DNA from: W0P28-013 sp051878315
GTDB lineage: Bacteria; Bacteroidota; Bacteroidia; Bacteroidales; Paludibacteraceae
Reading direction: 5' to 3'
Length of the DNA: 54,702 nt
Assembly: GCA_051878315.1 (NCBI GenBank)
Contig: JBJEJW010000040.1
Location: 1 to 54,702 of the forward strand
The notes under the pieces are model-generated. The model was not told where the DNA came from. It saw only the letters and a list, made by a program, of their open reading frames with translations, and searched no databases. Positions 26,922 to 36,637 of this stretch are shown piece after piece (positions within the stretch are counted from its first letter, which is position 1; each line of letters begins with the position of its first letter). The translations under genes and the position numbers were made by a program.

Positions 26922-28058
26922 TTACTTGAAACGATATTGAAAATCAGGGTTTTGTCGCATAATGCGTTCGGACTGCGGAAAATTTTCGATGAACCAAGTA
27001 AACCACGCGGTACAATCTATTTTGGTGTTTAACCACTCGGCATGCTGCTGTTTATATAAATTCCTATCAAAACTACATGAAATTACCTCTTCTGCCTTGT
27101 CTATACATTCCTTAATACCACCTAATATATAATTAGGCTCCTCATGTAAAAAATGTTCCTTATCAATAACAGGCCGATACATCCAAAGTAACGACATACA
27201 CGCCTCTTCGTCCGTGTAACCACGTCCCACTTCATCTAAATAAATAGCAGGTGTTCCAAGAACGACAGATTCCGATGCCATCGTAGCAGATTCACCAACA
27301 AACAACAATGCACAAGCTTGCACTTCATGCATCCGTTCTATCGGTATGTGAATGCGATATTTTTCGAGTTCTGGTGGCAACTCTGATTCTGAAGATATAA
27401 AAACTTTCACTGACTTACTTAAACGATTCACTAATTCTACTTTCGAATTAGTTGAAAATCCTCCTTGCAATCTCATGTCATGATAAGCATCCCATTTTAC
27501 GAATCGCACTAAAACATACTGAGTATCAAGAGGTATATTCAATAATTTATAAACAGTTGTTTTATCAACTGAAAAACGATTGGGATGTAAATAAAATAAT
27601 TCGATATTCCCGGAAAAATATAATTGCGTTGGCGCAATTTTATACCAAAAACAACTTGGGACCAAAATTGCAGATCCCATTTTTGCAAATGGTTTTTGAC
27701 GTATAGACATGGCTGCATGCTCTGTATCATCAATGATTATATGCTTGCGCCGCATAATAAAACACGCGAGAGACGAATAGGGATCTGTCCGTGATATGGT
27801 TATATCAATTTTATGCGTATAAATAAAACGTATTGCACGCCAAGTGTTATACACTAATGCAACTATCTGACTTATAGTTGTTTTTCGAGGTTTACGATAA
27901 AGCTCATAGGGGATATTATATACATCCAATAAGTTTGTAGCAATATCCTTGGGTGTCGTTAGCCAAAATACCTTATGTCCATGGTTCATCAACTCTTCAC
28001 GCACAATTCGAAAATTATGCACTTGTGCAGGATGTCCACTTACAAATAATACATTCAT
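26922..28058 (-). CDS. DUF354 family protein, glycosyltransferase-like
   Basis: Protein of 378 residues with a two-domain GT-B-like layout, similar to UDP-GlcNAc 2-epimerase folds. MNVLFVSGHPAQVHNFRIVREELMNHGHKVFWLTT opens the first Rossmann domain. RTDPYSSLACFIMRRKHIIIDDTEHA lies mid-protein, and CALLFVGESATMASESVVLGTPAIYLDEVGRGY resembles a nucleotide-sugar binding site. DUF354 proteins are common in polysaccharide loci without a proven reaction. Overlaps the upstream aminotransferase-like gene by four bases. Confidence 0.78.
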   Translation of the reverse strand: MNVLFVSGHPAQVHNFRIVREELMNHGHKVFWLTTPKDIATNLLDVYNIPYELYRKPRKTTISQIVALVYNTWRAIRFIYTHKIDITISRTDPYSSLACFIMRRKHIIIDDTEHAAMSIRQKPFAKMGSAILVPSCFWYKIAPTQLYFSGNIELFYLHPNRFSVDKTTVYKLLNIPLDTQYVLVRFVKWDAYHDMRLQGGFSTNSKVELVNRLSKSVKVFISSESELPPELEKYRIHIPIERMHEVQACALLFVGESATMASESVVLGTPAIYLDEVGRGYTDEEACMSLLWMYRPVIDKEHFLHEEPNYILGGIKECIDKAEEVISCSFDRNLYKQQHAEWLNTKIDCTAWFTWFIENFPQSERIMRQNPDFQYRFK

Positions 28059-29083
28059 ATTTTTCTATATGTTGGTATCATTAAACTTTTATGAATAAGC
28101 GATTCGGCCTGCAAACAACTTCCACGCCGATAACCAAATTGTGTAGCCCATTCAATCCAACACTTAAAATGAGTTTCACTCTCTACTCCTAATTGTGCCA
28201 TTTTCTTTTTTAGTTTTGTTGGCGAACTACATACTGCAATTACCATAAATGCATTATCACCTATCAAAACATGTTCTACATTATCATCTACTGCTAATAG
28301 TTGTACGATAGCGCTCGCATGCTCTTGCTGATGTGCTATTTGTGCTGTAATTTCAGTTTTGGCATGAGAAAAAATTCTTTGAATTCCCAATGACATTTTC
28401 AGCAGCGGTTCCTCTTTAATGACATTTTGGACATTCCTCGTTCGTTTCAAAATTGGTTTGGTGAAATAAGCATAAATAATTGTGCTATACAAAAAATCAA
28501 AAAGACATAATTTCATAAATAGGGCTCTATGTTGACGTTTTGAATAACTTGGCAATTGGTTATAAACCTCTGTTATATTCCGACGCCATTTTTCACTTGC
28601 CCAAAGAATTCCCCCATCACCAATCGAAGGTAACTTACCTTGCCCAATACTAAATGTTGCAAAATCGCCGTATATATGCTTGATGCCATAAGCATGTGCA
28701 CAATCCTCGATAATACACAAATGGGGATATCTCTCTCGTATATATTTCACATCATTAATTATACCAAACAAGTGGGTTACAATCAATACTTGTATCTTAT
28801 CAACTTTTCGCTGCAAATCATCAAGATCAATGCGAAAATCTATTCCAACATCAACAAATTCTATCTCACATTTAGATTGATATACAGCATTCATCACGGT
28901 ATGACAATTGTAGGCCATTACGCCCACTTTACCGCCATGAGGTAAAATGGTCTGCAAAATCAGAGTCAACGCCGAACGACTATGGTTTAAATAATATTCG
29001 CCCTCCGGTGGTGATTCGATACGTCCATGCCAAAATTGCAGGCGTTGTGTTTTGGGAAATGATATATTTAGACGTGGTATCAT
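28055..29083 (-). CDS. DegT/DnrJ/EryC1-type aminotransferase-like protein
   Basis: PLP-fold protein of 342 residues. LIVTHLFGIINDVKYI and IIEDCAHAYG (Asp127) match the cofactor region; GDFATFSIGQGKLPSIGDGG provides the lysine (Lys150) for the PLP Schiff base. The C-terminal third is more divergent than in the other two members here. Product sugar unknown; degeneracy around the active site leaves open a non-transaminase role. ATGA-type overlaps on both sides put it in one operon with the DUF354 and FemAB-like genes. Confidence 0.75.
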   Translation of the reverse strand: MIPRLNISFPKTQRLQFWHGRIESPPEGEYYLNHSRSALTLILQTILPHGGKVGVMAYNCHTVMNAVYQSKCEIEFVDVGIDFRIDLDDLQRKVDKIQVLIVTHLFGIINDVKYIRERYPHLCIIEDCAHAYGIKHIYGDFATFSIGQGKLPSIGDGGILWASEKWRRNITEVYNQLPSYSKRQHRALFMKLCLFDFLYSTIIYAYFTKPILKRTRNVQNVIKEEPLLKMSLGIQRIFSHAKTEITAQIAHQQEHASAIVQLLAVDDNVEHVLIGDNAFMVIAVCSSPTKLKKKMAQLGVESETHFKCWIEWATQFGYRRGSCLQAESLIHKSLMIPTYRKI

Positions 29084-30078
29084 ATTCTTTTTAATAATCT
29101 CACTCCTAATGTACCTATTCGATATAATAGTGGTTTACAGATATATAACCAACGTCCGTATTCGACCAATCGACCGCCAAAACGCGCTTTGAAGTCGCGA
29201 ACACCATAATTCTCGTCTGGGATGCCGGCCCCCATCATATCGAAACGCGACATACCATGATCGGCCGCGTAACACAAGCCCGCATAAGTGGCCAACGAAG
29301 ATGGGAAAATCGTTTTATAATAACCATCTTGTCCGCATACAAACCATTCAAATAATGTACGTCCTTCTAAGGCTACACACACCGTTCCTCCAATAATATT
29401 TTGTTTATATTCAACTAATAAAAAATGCGAAGTAGATAGGGAATATAAACGTTCAAAAAACTCCCAAGAAAATAACGGAGTTTTTACTTTGGTTCGATAT
29501 AAATGTTGTAATAACTGATAATACTCTTTTATGTGTTCTAACGTTGGTTGTTTTATAATAGTGGCACCATCGCGCAACGAAGTACGTATATCCCGTTTAC
29601 GCCCTTTGCCTAAATGCGCTTCAATCACCTCAACAGAAGTTGTATCCACATGAAAATTCAAATGTGGCTGATACGCAAAACCGCACCGATCGAATATCGG
29701 TCGCCAACGACTGTAATCGTTGAAATTGCGCATCTCAATATAGATAGCACGCCTTTTCAAACGCTTACGCAGCGCCAATAATAATTGTTCCAACGCCACA
29801 TCGCTAATATTATCATCCAACAACGGTCCACCAATGATAATGGCACGTCGCGTAAAAAATTGTTTCAGTGCGTTACTATCTTGCGTAATATAACCAACAA
29901 TCACGCCGCATAATTTATCATCATCTGCTACACTAACGACAAACGGCTGCATCTCTTTTGGCAGCGATGCATAGAAATCATAGGCTTCAGGGGTTTGAAA
30001 CCATGTAGCCGTGGAAGATACACGCACAAGTTTCGCCCATTGTCTTTGATCAATATTTTCGTGTATATGATATAACAT
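29080..30078 (-). CDS. FemAB/GNAT-like acyltransferase
   Basis: Protein of 332 residues with the FemAB-type tandem GNAT layout: WFQTPEAYDFYASLP and VVSVADDDKLCGVIVGYI in the first domain, then GKGRKRDIRTSLRDGATI, FLLVEYKQNIIGGTVCVALEGRTLFEWFVCG, and FDMMGAGIPDENYGVRDFKARFGG at the end. Likely transfers an acyl or aminoacyl group onto a glycan intermediate. It overlaps the PLP-fold gene by four bases. A distant relative lies at 14654-15622. Confidence 0.78.
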   Translation of the reverse strand: MLYHIHENIDQRQWAKLVRVSSTATWFQTPEAYDFYASLPKEMQPFVVSVADDDKLCGVIVGYITQDSNALKQFFTRRAIIIGGPLLDDNISDVALEQLLLALRKRLKRRAIYIEMRNFNDYSRWRPIFDRCGFAYQPHLNFHVDTTSVEVIEAHLGKGRKRDIRTSLRDGATIIKQPTLEHIKEYYQLLQHLYRTKVKTPLFSWEFFERLYSLSTSHFLLVEYKQNIIGGTVCVALEGRTLFEWFVCGQDGYYKTIFPSSLATYAGLCYAADHGMSRFDMMGAGIPDENYGVRDFKARFGGRLVEYGRWLYICKPLLYRIGTLGVRLLKRI

Positions 30079-30080
30079 GA

Positions 30081-32162
30081 TTATATGGGACTATTCAACT
30101 TTATTACCTGCTTGTATATTTCTAATAGTTGTTCTGTGATACAGTCATTGGTCAGTCCCATAGACAATATACGCTTACACGCTTCTGTGCGTCCGTTAAA
30201 CGAAAGTGCTTGTTGAAGTAAACTTGCCAACGCTTGAGGGGTATGTAATTTTGTCACATAACAGCCGTCTATGCCACTTATACGCTCGGATACGTCACCA
30301 ACATCTACACTCACAATCGGGCATCCACATGCCATAGCTTCCTTTATGACTTGTGGAGAACCTTCTGTTTGACTAGTAAGTAGAAGAGCATCAGCAATAT
30401 ACATAAGAGTATTAACCTGAGAACGTGTATATCCTTTCAGTTCTATTAATTGCGCCTTAATGTGCGACGTCTGATTATGTAACTCTATTGTTTTTATCGC
30501 TAACTCAGGATCTTTAATAGCATTATCAAACGCACCGGCAAACAGGACATGCTTATAACCTGGTTGAAAGACATTGTGGCGCAGCGTTACGATTTCGGTT
30601 TCAGTCGGAAATGTTGGAATATTAATACCACAAGGGAGCAAAGAATAATGTTCTTTAGGGTCCACAATTTCAAGGGTTCTTTGACTTACAAAAATATTCC
30701 AAGAAGAACGTTTTATTGCTAAACGAGAATAACGATATACATCGGATTCATTGATATCTGAACCGTGATAAGTAACAACTACAGGTACTTTGTTTTGTAA
30801 TGTAGCTAATACACCCGAAAGGCCATAATGGGCATGTACTATATTCGGGGCAAAATGTCTGATTTTCTTTTTTAACGCAAATAAAGCCATCATGTAGCCA
30901 AGCCAGCCTTTTTTATTAATTGCGAAATAATCTATAATAATTCCTTTTGACTTCAAAGCATTTGCTTGTTCTGTAATAAATGGAGCAAAATGCTTATGAC
31001 GATTCGTGGAACCTACAATCAGAATACGCAAACAAGCATGCGTTAAATTGTTGTCTGAATTTTGAAATTCATTTATAGCGTTTTTAAGTGCATTCAAATA
31101 TTCTTTTCCGTACAACGCATCAGGTTCTATATAGTTCCCTTCGCCCCACTCGTTCCACGATTTCAAAAAAACAATAGGTTGCGTCTTATGTCTTACGCAA
31201 TTAAAGACCTCTTTGCAATGCAGATAAAATTGTTCAGGCGTTGCATTCTTTAAAATCATAGCACCCTTTCCACGACGTGGCGTATTATCAAAATTTGGTA
31301 ATAACGTCGGGACTACATTCTCGTCCATAAAACGATTTGATAATAAAAGATGTCGTACTTCTGCATAATCATGTACATTGAGCGATTGATTAAATATTTG
31401 TGATGCAAGCATCCGCACCAATCGACTACCCTTGCGAATTGTTACATGGGTCCCCAAGGAGTCAATTGCTGATTTACAACACAAAATTTTCTTCTCACAA
31501 GTACTATGAACCTTATTCCTTAAACGCGCCACATCATCTACATAACTCATAAAATAGAATTCAGGCAAACCATTTTCGTGAGCTAAACATTGCCAGCATT
31601 GTTGCATCTGTTCTATGTGCGGAATGGCTTCAAGGCGATAAAATACAAAAACCAATTTATTGTCAATACGATAATAGCGCTTATCTTTGAAAATTGGCAA
31701 TAAAGTGTTAAAATGCATAATCCAATCATCTTCATTGCCATAGTGTACCGCAAGTAAAGGCATTTTATCCAGCACACTACGATCTGCATCCCAAGTTTTC
31801 TTATACCATGTATGATTAGCCCAACAAACACAAAAAGGGAAATCCGGCTTTTGACTTGTTACCACTTCGTTCAGAGGTGTTTCTAACATTTGACGGCCAT
31901 TGCCAAACCAATAATGATAATAACAAAAAGCAGAAATGCCAGCCTCACGAGCGAGTTCTGCTTGACGTACACGTACTTGTGCATCTCTCAAGTTGTAATA
32001 ACCAAGTTCACCGGGAATAATAGGTTGACGATGTCCTAAGAATTGAGGCTGTGCTGCACGAACATTTGTCCATTCTGTAAAACCTTTACCATACCACATA
32101 TCATTTTCCTTGGTAGTGTGATATTGAGGGAGGTAGAATGCTATGACCTCAATGTTATTCAT
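30081..32162 (-). CDS. Fusion of a WbsX-type domain and a GT4 glycosyltransferase
   Basis: Two-domain protein of 693 residues. Residues 1 to about 365 form a WbsX-like, GH99-related domain (IEVIAFYLPQYH, WYGKGFTEWTNVRAAQPQF, GISAFCYYHYWFGNGRQMLE, and FLKSWNEWGEGNYIEPD). Residues from about 370 form a GT-B glycosyltransferase (LRILIVGSTNRHKHF, FAPNIVHAHYG, SQTEGSPQVIKEAMACGCPIVSVDVGD). The GT4 half closely resembles the separate GT4 gene just upstream at 32257-33204. Probably adds sugars to the repeat unit; linkage unknown. Confidence 0.87.
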   Translation of the reverse strand: MNNIEVIAFYLPQYHTTKENDMWYGKGFTEWTNVRAAQPQFLGHRQPIIPGELGYYNLRDAQVRVRQAELAREAGISAFCYYHYWFGNGRQMLETPLNEVVTSQKPDFPFCVCWANHTWYKKTWDADRSVLDKMPLLAVHYGNEDDWIMHFNTLLPIFKDKRYYRIDNKLVFVFYRLEAIPHIEQMQQCWQCLAHENGLPEFYFMSYVDDVARLRNKVHSTCEKKILCCKSAIDSLGTHVTIRKGSRLVRMLASQIFNQSLNVHDYAEVRHLLLSNRFMDENVVPTLLPNFDNTPRRGKGAMILKNATPEQFYLHCKEVFNCVRHKTQPIVFLKSWNEWGEGNYIEPDALYGKEYLNALKNAINEFQNSDNNLTHACLRILIVGSTNRHKHFAPFITEQANALKSKGIIIDYFAINKKGWLGYMMALFALKKKIRHFAPNIVHAHYGLSGVLATLQNKVPVVVTYHGSDINESDVYRYSRLAIKRSSWNIFVSQRTLEIVDPKEHYSLLPCGINIPTFPTETEIVTLRHNVFQPGYKHVLFAGAFDNAIKDPELAIKTIELHNQTSHIKAQLIELKGYTRSQVNTLMYIADALLLTSQTEGSPQVIKEAMACGCPIVSVDVGDVSERISGIDGCYVTKLHTPQALASLLQQALSFNGRTEACKRILSMGLTNDCITEQLLEIYKQVIKLNSPI

Positions 32163-32256
32163 AATGTACCTTAATATATTGTTAATCTTATACGCAAACA
32201 GCCCTTTGTGTTCACCTCACGCAACGTATAATCCAACATGTTCTATTTATTGAAAT

Positions 32257-33204
32257 TTATATATGCCCATCAGACACCAAAGTATTATACAAAGATAATA
32301 ATCTATTAGCAATTTGGCTATTATCAAGTTGCTGTTTCAAGACGTGTTCTCTTCCATTGATTCTGCTATTATTATTCAACACCCGAATAATAGTTTCAGC
32401 GATATATTTAGGCTGCCGACTATTCACTACACAACACCCATCAATACCCGAAAGGCGCTCTGCTACATCACCAACATCTACACTGACAATAGGGCAATTA
32501 CACGCCATTGCCTCCTTTATAATTTGTGGCGACCCTTCAGAGTGCGATGTGAGCAGCAAACAATCTACTGCATTTAAGAGTAAGGCCACCTCAAAACGAG
32601 TAAAGCCCTGCAATTCAATCATCTCAGCAAATGGGACCATTTGCATAATCGAAACCGCCAAGACACCATTTTTAACTTTTCTATTCATTTGACCTCCAAA
32701 AAGTACATATTTCTTACTTTCATGCAAATTGAGCCGTTGTCTGGCAGTGCTTTTGTCAATTATAGGAAATTGAGATAGATTTATTCCACAAGGAATAACC
32801 CAACTATCATGGTGCATACCTATTTTTGCCATTAAGTGATTTGAAACAAAAATATTACATGCTGATAAGCATACTGATAAAAGAGAAAAAAAGCGCACAA
32901 ACGGATTATTAATATCCGACCCATGATATGTAGTAACCACTCTCGTTGTTCGCTGCAAATTACAAAGCAAACCACATAGTCCGTAATGAGCATGAATAAT
33001 ATTGGGGGTAAATTCGGCTATTTTTCGTTTTAAAGGAATATAATTACGTAAATAGCCAATAAATCCATGTCCTTTAACCCCAAAATAAGAAATAGTTACT
33101 CCCAAGGCATTCAGTGCATCCATCTGATCTTGTACATAAGTAGAAATGTACCCGGCATGATAAGATGATACAACTAATACACGTATATTATTAGATAACG
33201 CCAT
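32257..33204 (-). CDS. Glycosyltransferase family 4
   Basis: GT-B enzyme of 315 residues: IRVLVVSSYHAGYISTYVQDQMDAL, FTPNIIHAHYG, TTYHGSDINNP, and SHSEGSPQIIKEAMACNCPIVSVDVGDVAERLSGIDGC. It is clearly paralogous to the C-terminal half of the next gene. The start overlaps the end of the membrane-protein gene by 14 bases. The 94-base gap to the fusion gene holds no recognisable feature. Confidence 0.88.
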   Translation of the reverse strand: MALSNNIRVLVVSSYHAGYISTYVQDQMDALNALGVTISYFGVKGHGFIGYLRNYIPLKRKIAEFTPNIIHAHYGLCGLLCNLQRTTRVVTTYHGSDINNPFVRFFSLLSVCLSACNIFVSNHLMAKIGMHHDSWVIPCGINLSQFPIIDKSTARQRLNLHESKKYVLFGGQMNRKVKNGVLAVSIMQMVPFAEMIELQGFTRFEVALLLNAVDCLLLTSHSEGSPQIIKEAMACNCPIVSVDVGDVAERLSGIDGCCVVNSRQPKYIAETIIRVLNNNSRINGREHVLKQQLDNSQIANRLLSLYNTLVSDGHI

Positions 33205-34675
33205 GTCCTTTTAATTTAAACCACTGCCAAAAAATCACAATAAAAAACATGCAAAAAGTCCAACAAGAAAACCACTTCTTAAATTTTGTTTTATTAGCCA
33301 ATGAAATGCCATACGCTGCAAACATAAGTTCAAACGGAAGTGCTGGTATATGGAAACGTTCGGATTGTGCATAAGAACTCATGACGAGAACAACTAAATA
33401 TCCTAACATGACAGATAATGGTAGTAAATGTTCTCTCCATTTGCCAGAAAAAAGTAATGAAAACATTGCCAATATACAAAAAAAAGACATAATATTTTTA
33501 ATATAATTACCTCCTGCCACAAATCGCAATTCTTGTTGTATACCACCAGGATTTACCCAAGTAGGAAAGGGTATTGTAAAAATTAGGGGGGCAAACACGG
33601 TTGCGCCTGCATATTTTGCGAATTTATTGCCTCCTTCACGTTCAGACCTCCATTGCATATTTGCCGCTTGTGCTCCATTTTGTGTGTTTGTTATATTTTG
33701 TATTTCACTTTGAATTTGTCCTTTGAAAATCAATAACACAAACATCACAGATAGTACTGCTACTACTATGCGTTTTCCCCATTTCATAATGCGGCTATTT
33801 GAAATGGCTATTGTTAAAAATAATCCTAAAAACAACACAACGGCCAAGACCGTTCGGAAAGTAAAGAGAACAAGACCTATGACAAGAACCACAGATATAT
33901 CCTTGAACGTAAATTTATTTTGCCGAAGCAAGTAATCCGCACGCTCCACACACAATACTGTCAACAATAACATTTCCGTTTCTTTTAAATGCTCCGAGGC
34001 ATAATACCAAAAATTGGGCATTAGCATCATCATAATAGCCGTCATGCGAGCTACTGATTCACTAAAATTACGTTGAGCTAAACGGTACATAATAAGAACC
34101 GTCATACTACTCCACACCACTTTGAGCAAGCGGGCAACAACAATACTAAATTCTCCGTTACCAGACAAATAATATACAATACTTAAATATACTCCATATC
34201 CTGTATCAGCCAATTCACATCCAGAATAATTTTGGATCCCTCTTACGAGATGGAAATCGCCGCTACTTATTAAATCAGCCCCAAATTGTGCTATGACATG
34301 ATAAAAAATGACATCACCACCTGATTTAAAAAAAGTTCCAGTTGTTACTTGAGCGAAGCAAAGCATAAAACCAACAAATAGCAACCTAATCAAAAAAGAT
34401 ACGCCCAATAATTTGCGTTTAAACATTTTGTTGCTTACGACGCCAACACGCCATATTTTAGACAAATAATGACCAAAATAAAAAAACAAGATTAACTCCA
34501 AAATATTTATTGGGTAGAAAAACCACTCCATTGTACAGGATGAGAAAATTACCACTATCATTAATAGTGCTAATAAACCAACCATTAATGATTTTTGGGT
34601 AATCCACTTCGGAATGTATGCTAAAATTTTATGACTAGTGGATGTAAATTCTTGTTTAAATCCTTTAAACGCCAT
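33191..34675 (-). CDS. Polytopic membrane protein, GT-C or polymerase-like
   Basis: Protein of 494 residues with about 11-12 hydrophobic segments. A large loop after the third segment holds FKSGGDVIFYHVIAQ, comparable to the acidic first-loop motif of GT-C glycosyltransferases, and LAQRNFSESVARMTAIMMMLMPNFWYYASEHLKE follows, as in PMT/ArnT-like enzymes. It could be the polymerase of this locus or a lipid-linked-sugar glycosyltransferase. Sequence does not decide which. Confidence 0.6.
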   Translation of the reverse strand: MAFKGFKQEFTSTSHKILAYIPKWITQKSLMVGLLALLMIVVIFSSCTMEWFFYPINILELILFFYFGHYLSKIWRVGVVSNKMFKRKLLGVSFLIRLLFVGFMLCFAQVTTGTFFKSGGDVIFYHVIAQFGADLISSGDFHLVRGIQNYSGCELADTGYGVYLSIVYYLSGNGEFSIVVARLLKVVWSSMTVLIMYRLAQRNFSESVARMTAIMMMLMPNFWYYASEHLKETEMLLLTVLCVERADYLLRQNKFTFKDISVVLVIGLVLFTFRTVLAVVLFLGLFLTIAISNSRIMKWGKRIVVAVLSVMFVLLIFKGQIQSEIQNITNTQNGAQAANMQWRSEREGGNKFAKYAGATVFAPLIFTIPFPTWVNPGGIQQELRFVAGGNYIKNIMSFFCILAMFSLLFSGKWREHLLPLSVMLGYLVVLVMSSYAQSERFHIPALPFELMFAAYGISLANKTKFKKWFSCWTFCMFFIVIFWQWFKLKGHGVI

Positions 34676-34725
34676 ATCAACTATAAAATATTTTCATGAT
34701 TGATACTTTTAAGTTTGTTGCATTG

Positions 34726-34842
34726 CTACAAACAACACCACGGCATAGCATATTGCATAAATAGCAGCGAAACAGCCACCAACGCCATGAAATAGCACGT
34801 TATAGCACCTTTATTTATGGATTTAGAATAATACCCGCGCAT
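34726..34842 (-). pseudogene. 38-residue membrane-protein start, probably truncated gene
   Basis: Begins MRGYYSKSINKGAITCYFM, contains one hydrophobic stretch (ALVAVSLLFMQYAMPW) and stops at TAG 34726. The ATG lies one base after the stop of the upstream GT4 gene, normal operon spacing. The pattern of a charged start, helix and MPW resembles the first helix of the following membrane protein (SLMVGLLALLMIVVIFSSCTMEWFF). It may be the remaining N-terminus of a lost paralogue, or a genuine small membrane protein. Confidence 0.35.
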
Positions 34843-34843
34843 A

Positions 34844-35953
34844 TCAACTCAATGTATGATATAACCGTTTTAAGCTGCTTAAATGTTGTTCTATACTATA
34901 CTCATGTTGTACATATTCCGCATTTGCAACAGCATGCTGCCTAAATGTTTCGCGATGGTCAATAAAGCAGATAAACTGACGCAACAAATCTTGGATATCA
35001 TTTGTGCGATAAAGAGTTGCCCACTCTCCATTGTGAGTTATTTCACGCATTACTCCCCAATCATTCACAAACACCGGGATACCTGCTGCTATCGCTTCTA
35101 CAACGGCTATTCCAAATGTATCATGGTCGGTAGCATACACAAAGGCATCTATCTGCCGCAAAATGTGTGGCACATCATTACGACTGCCCACGAAATGCAC
35201 ACAGTCCATTAAATGATGCTCTTGACAAAAGGCAACACAATCATCATATCGCCATGATTCTTTATTAGCACGACTCCCAACAAAATAAAAATCAAATACT
35301 ACACCTTGCTGATGCAATAAATGCAAGAATTGACATACAAAATTTTGTGCGCGGACGCGCACAAAATTTCCGACCATTGCCAATTGCAGCCGCGGCGAAA
35401 TGCAATCCTTTTTGCCCAAAAAATCGACCGGTTGCAATGGTGTTTTCAACTTGTCAAAATTCACACCATTGTAAATAGTATGCAATTTATTCAAACAACA
35501 TAAACGATATTTGTCGATATAATATTGTTTTTGCGCGTTACTTACAAAGCACACCGCGTCACTAATTCGTATGCTCCACGCTATCAGCAGTTTTTCGAAA
35601 CGATTAGCGCCATAATCATACCCATGAAATGTCTGTACGACTTTAATATCGGTTCCTATCGTTGCCAAATAAGCATATACGGCATCAATACATTGTTGCG
35701 CATGCACAATAGTTATCTGACGCGTCAGCAAAATTCGGCGTAAGCGCAACAAATAGGATAATACACACCATTTTTTCGGTACACATTGTTCAAAATCTGG
35801 CTGTGTTGCATCAAAGTCCTTACGGTAGGCACCATCTTTACGATGAATGCCTATAAAATCAAACGATGCCTTGTCGGAATTACGAAACACATCCAACAAC
35901 AAAGTTTCAGTGCCACCGCGACTTAACGATCCTAAAAGATATGCTATTTTCAT
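34844..35953 (-). CDS. Glycosyltransferase family 4
   Basis: GT-B glycosyltransferase of 369 residues from ATG 35953 (MKIAYLLGSLSRGGTETLLLDVF), preferred over an ATG four codons upstream. The donor-domain motifs LQLAMVGNFVRVRAQNFVCQFLHLL and DAFVYATDHDTFGIAVVEAIAAGIPVFVNDWGVMREI are present. First gene after the decayed HTH region and the promoter at 36002-36032. Donor unknown. Confidence 0.88.
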   Translation of the reverse strand: MKIAYLLGSLSRGGTETLLLDVFRNSDKASFDFIGIHRKDGAYRKDFDATQPDFEQCVPKKWCVLSYLLRLRRILLTRQITIVHAQQCIDAVYAYLATIGTDIKVVQTFHGYDYGANRFEKLLIAWSIRISDAVCFVSNAQKQYYIDKYRLCCLNKLHTIYNGVNFDKLKTPLQPVDFLGKKDCISPRLQLAMVGNFVRVRAQNFVCQFLHLLHQQGVVFDFYFVGSRANKESWRYDDCVAFCQEHHLMDCVHFVGSRNDVPHILRQIDAFVYATDHDTFGIAVVEAIAAGIPVFVNDWGVMREITHNGEWATLYRTNDIQDLLRQFICFIDHRETFRQHAVANAEYVQHEYSIEQHLSSLKRLYHTLS

Positions 35954-36001
35954 GCGTTGTATCAAACTCCCTATTCAAATAATAGGTCCCACATTATCTT
36001 G

Positions 36002-36032
36002 CAAAGGTAATGTTTTTTATTCGGATATGCAA
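36002..36032 (-). promoter_or_regulatory. Promoter for the leftward gene block starting at 35953
   Basis: On the minus strand TTG (36030-36032) and TACCTTTG (36002-36009) are spaced by exactly 20 bases, 49 bases before the GT4 ATG. It may restart transcription within the polysaccharide locus. Confidence 0.6.
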
Positions 36033-36220
36033 ACCTAAAAGAAATGCGCGTTTTTGCATATTTTTGCGGGAAACATAGCATATATTTGCAACTATCATAT
36101 ACAAAGTTATACTTATCTTATGTCTCTACTATCCCAATAGGGGCATTTTAGACAAATAAGTTACAATAAAAACAAAATAAGGCGTTTTAGGTCAAATAGG
36201 GAAAGATAGGAACAACCGCG

Positions 36221-36241
36221 CGCGTAACGTAACTTTACGCG
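36221..36241. repeat. GC-rich hairpin CGCGTAA/TTACGCG
   Basis: CGCGTAA at 36221-36227 pairs with TTACGCG at 36235-36241, in an otherwise AT-rich gap (35954-36637). Besides this hairpin, the promoter at 36002-36032 and the broken HTH gene, I see nothing in the gap. Confidence 0.35.
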
Positions 36242-36294
36242 ATATACGGATTTACAAAAGTAATAGGAAAGAGATAAGAATAATCTGCCCGCAA

Positions 36295-36514
36295 TCAATC
36301 GAACAGAATATCAAAGTCATCGCACAATTCGCGTACTGCTCCTAGACACAATATACGGTCACTTGTTTATTGCAAAATATGTTGGGCTTTAGGATTTCAA
36401 CCAATTACGCAATGTTTTTAACGACACACCGGCTGCATTGGCTATTTCTGTTTTATTTTTACTTTTCATGGTTGTTATCTTTCCCTTATGCAGGGATACA
36501 ACCATTTTTCTCAT
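36295..36514 (-). pseudogene. Broken small helix-turn-helix gene
   Basis: From ATG 36514 or 36469 the frame encodes an HTH start (NKTEIANAAGVSLKTLRNWLKS) and meets TAA at 36389-36391. After a frame change, NPKAQHILQ follows, then another TAA, then TSDRILCLGAVRELCDDFDILFD to a TGA at 36295. Together these parts look like one 70-80 residue protein of the DUF4248 kind, small HTH proteins often found near Bacteroidales polysaccharide loci. One frameshift and one nonsense codon are needed to explain it. A hairpin (ATGGTTGT/ACAACCAT, 36468-36505) covers the inner start. Confidence 0.5.
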
Positions 36515-36637
36515 TTGATGCGTGTTTTTTACATATTTTATATAGATGAAGCATGTTGTTCATTTTTTTGTGCGAGAGTTGTGTAGTTTTATTCAAATAA
36601 TACTATCTCCTATTACGCCATAAAATAAAATGACACA

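Noticed and set aside
36221..36241. GC-rich palindrome as an invertible-promoter recombination site
   Set aside because: Only one copy is visible in the window and no recombinase gene is nearby, so inversion cannot be supported.
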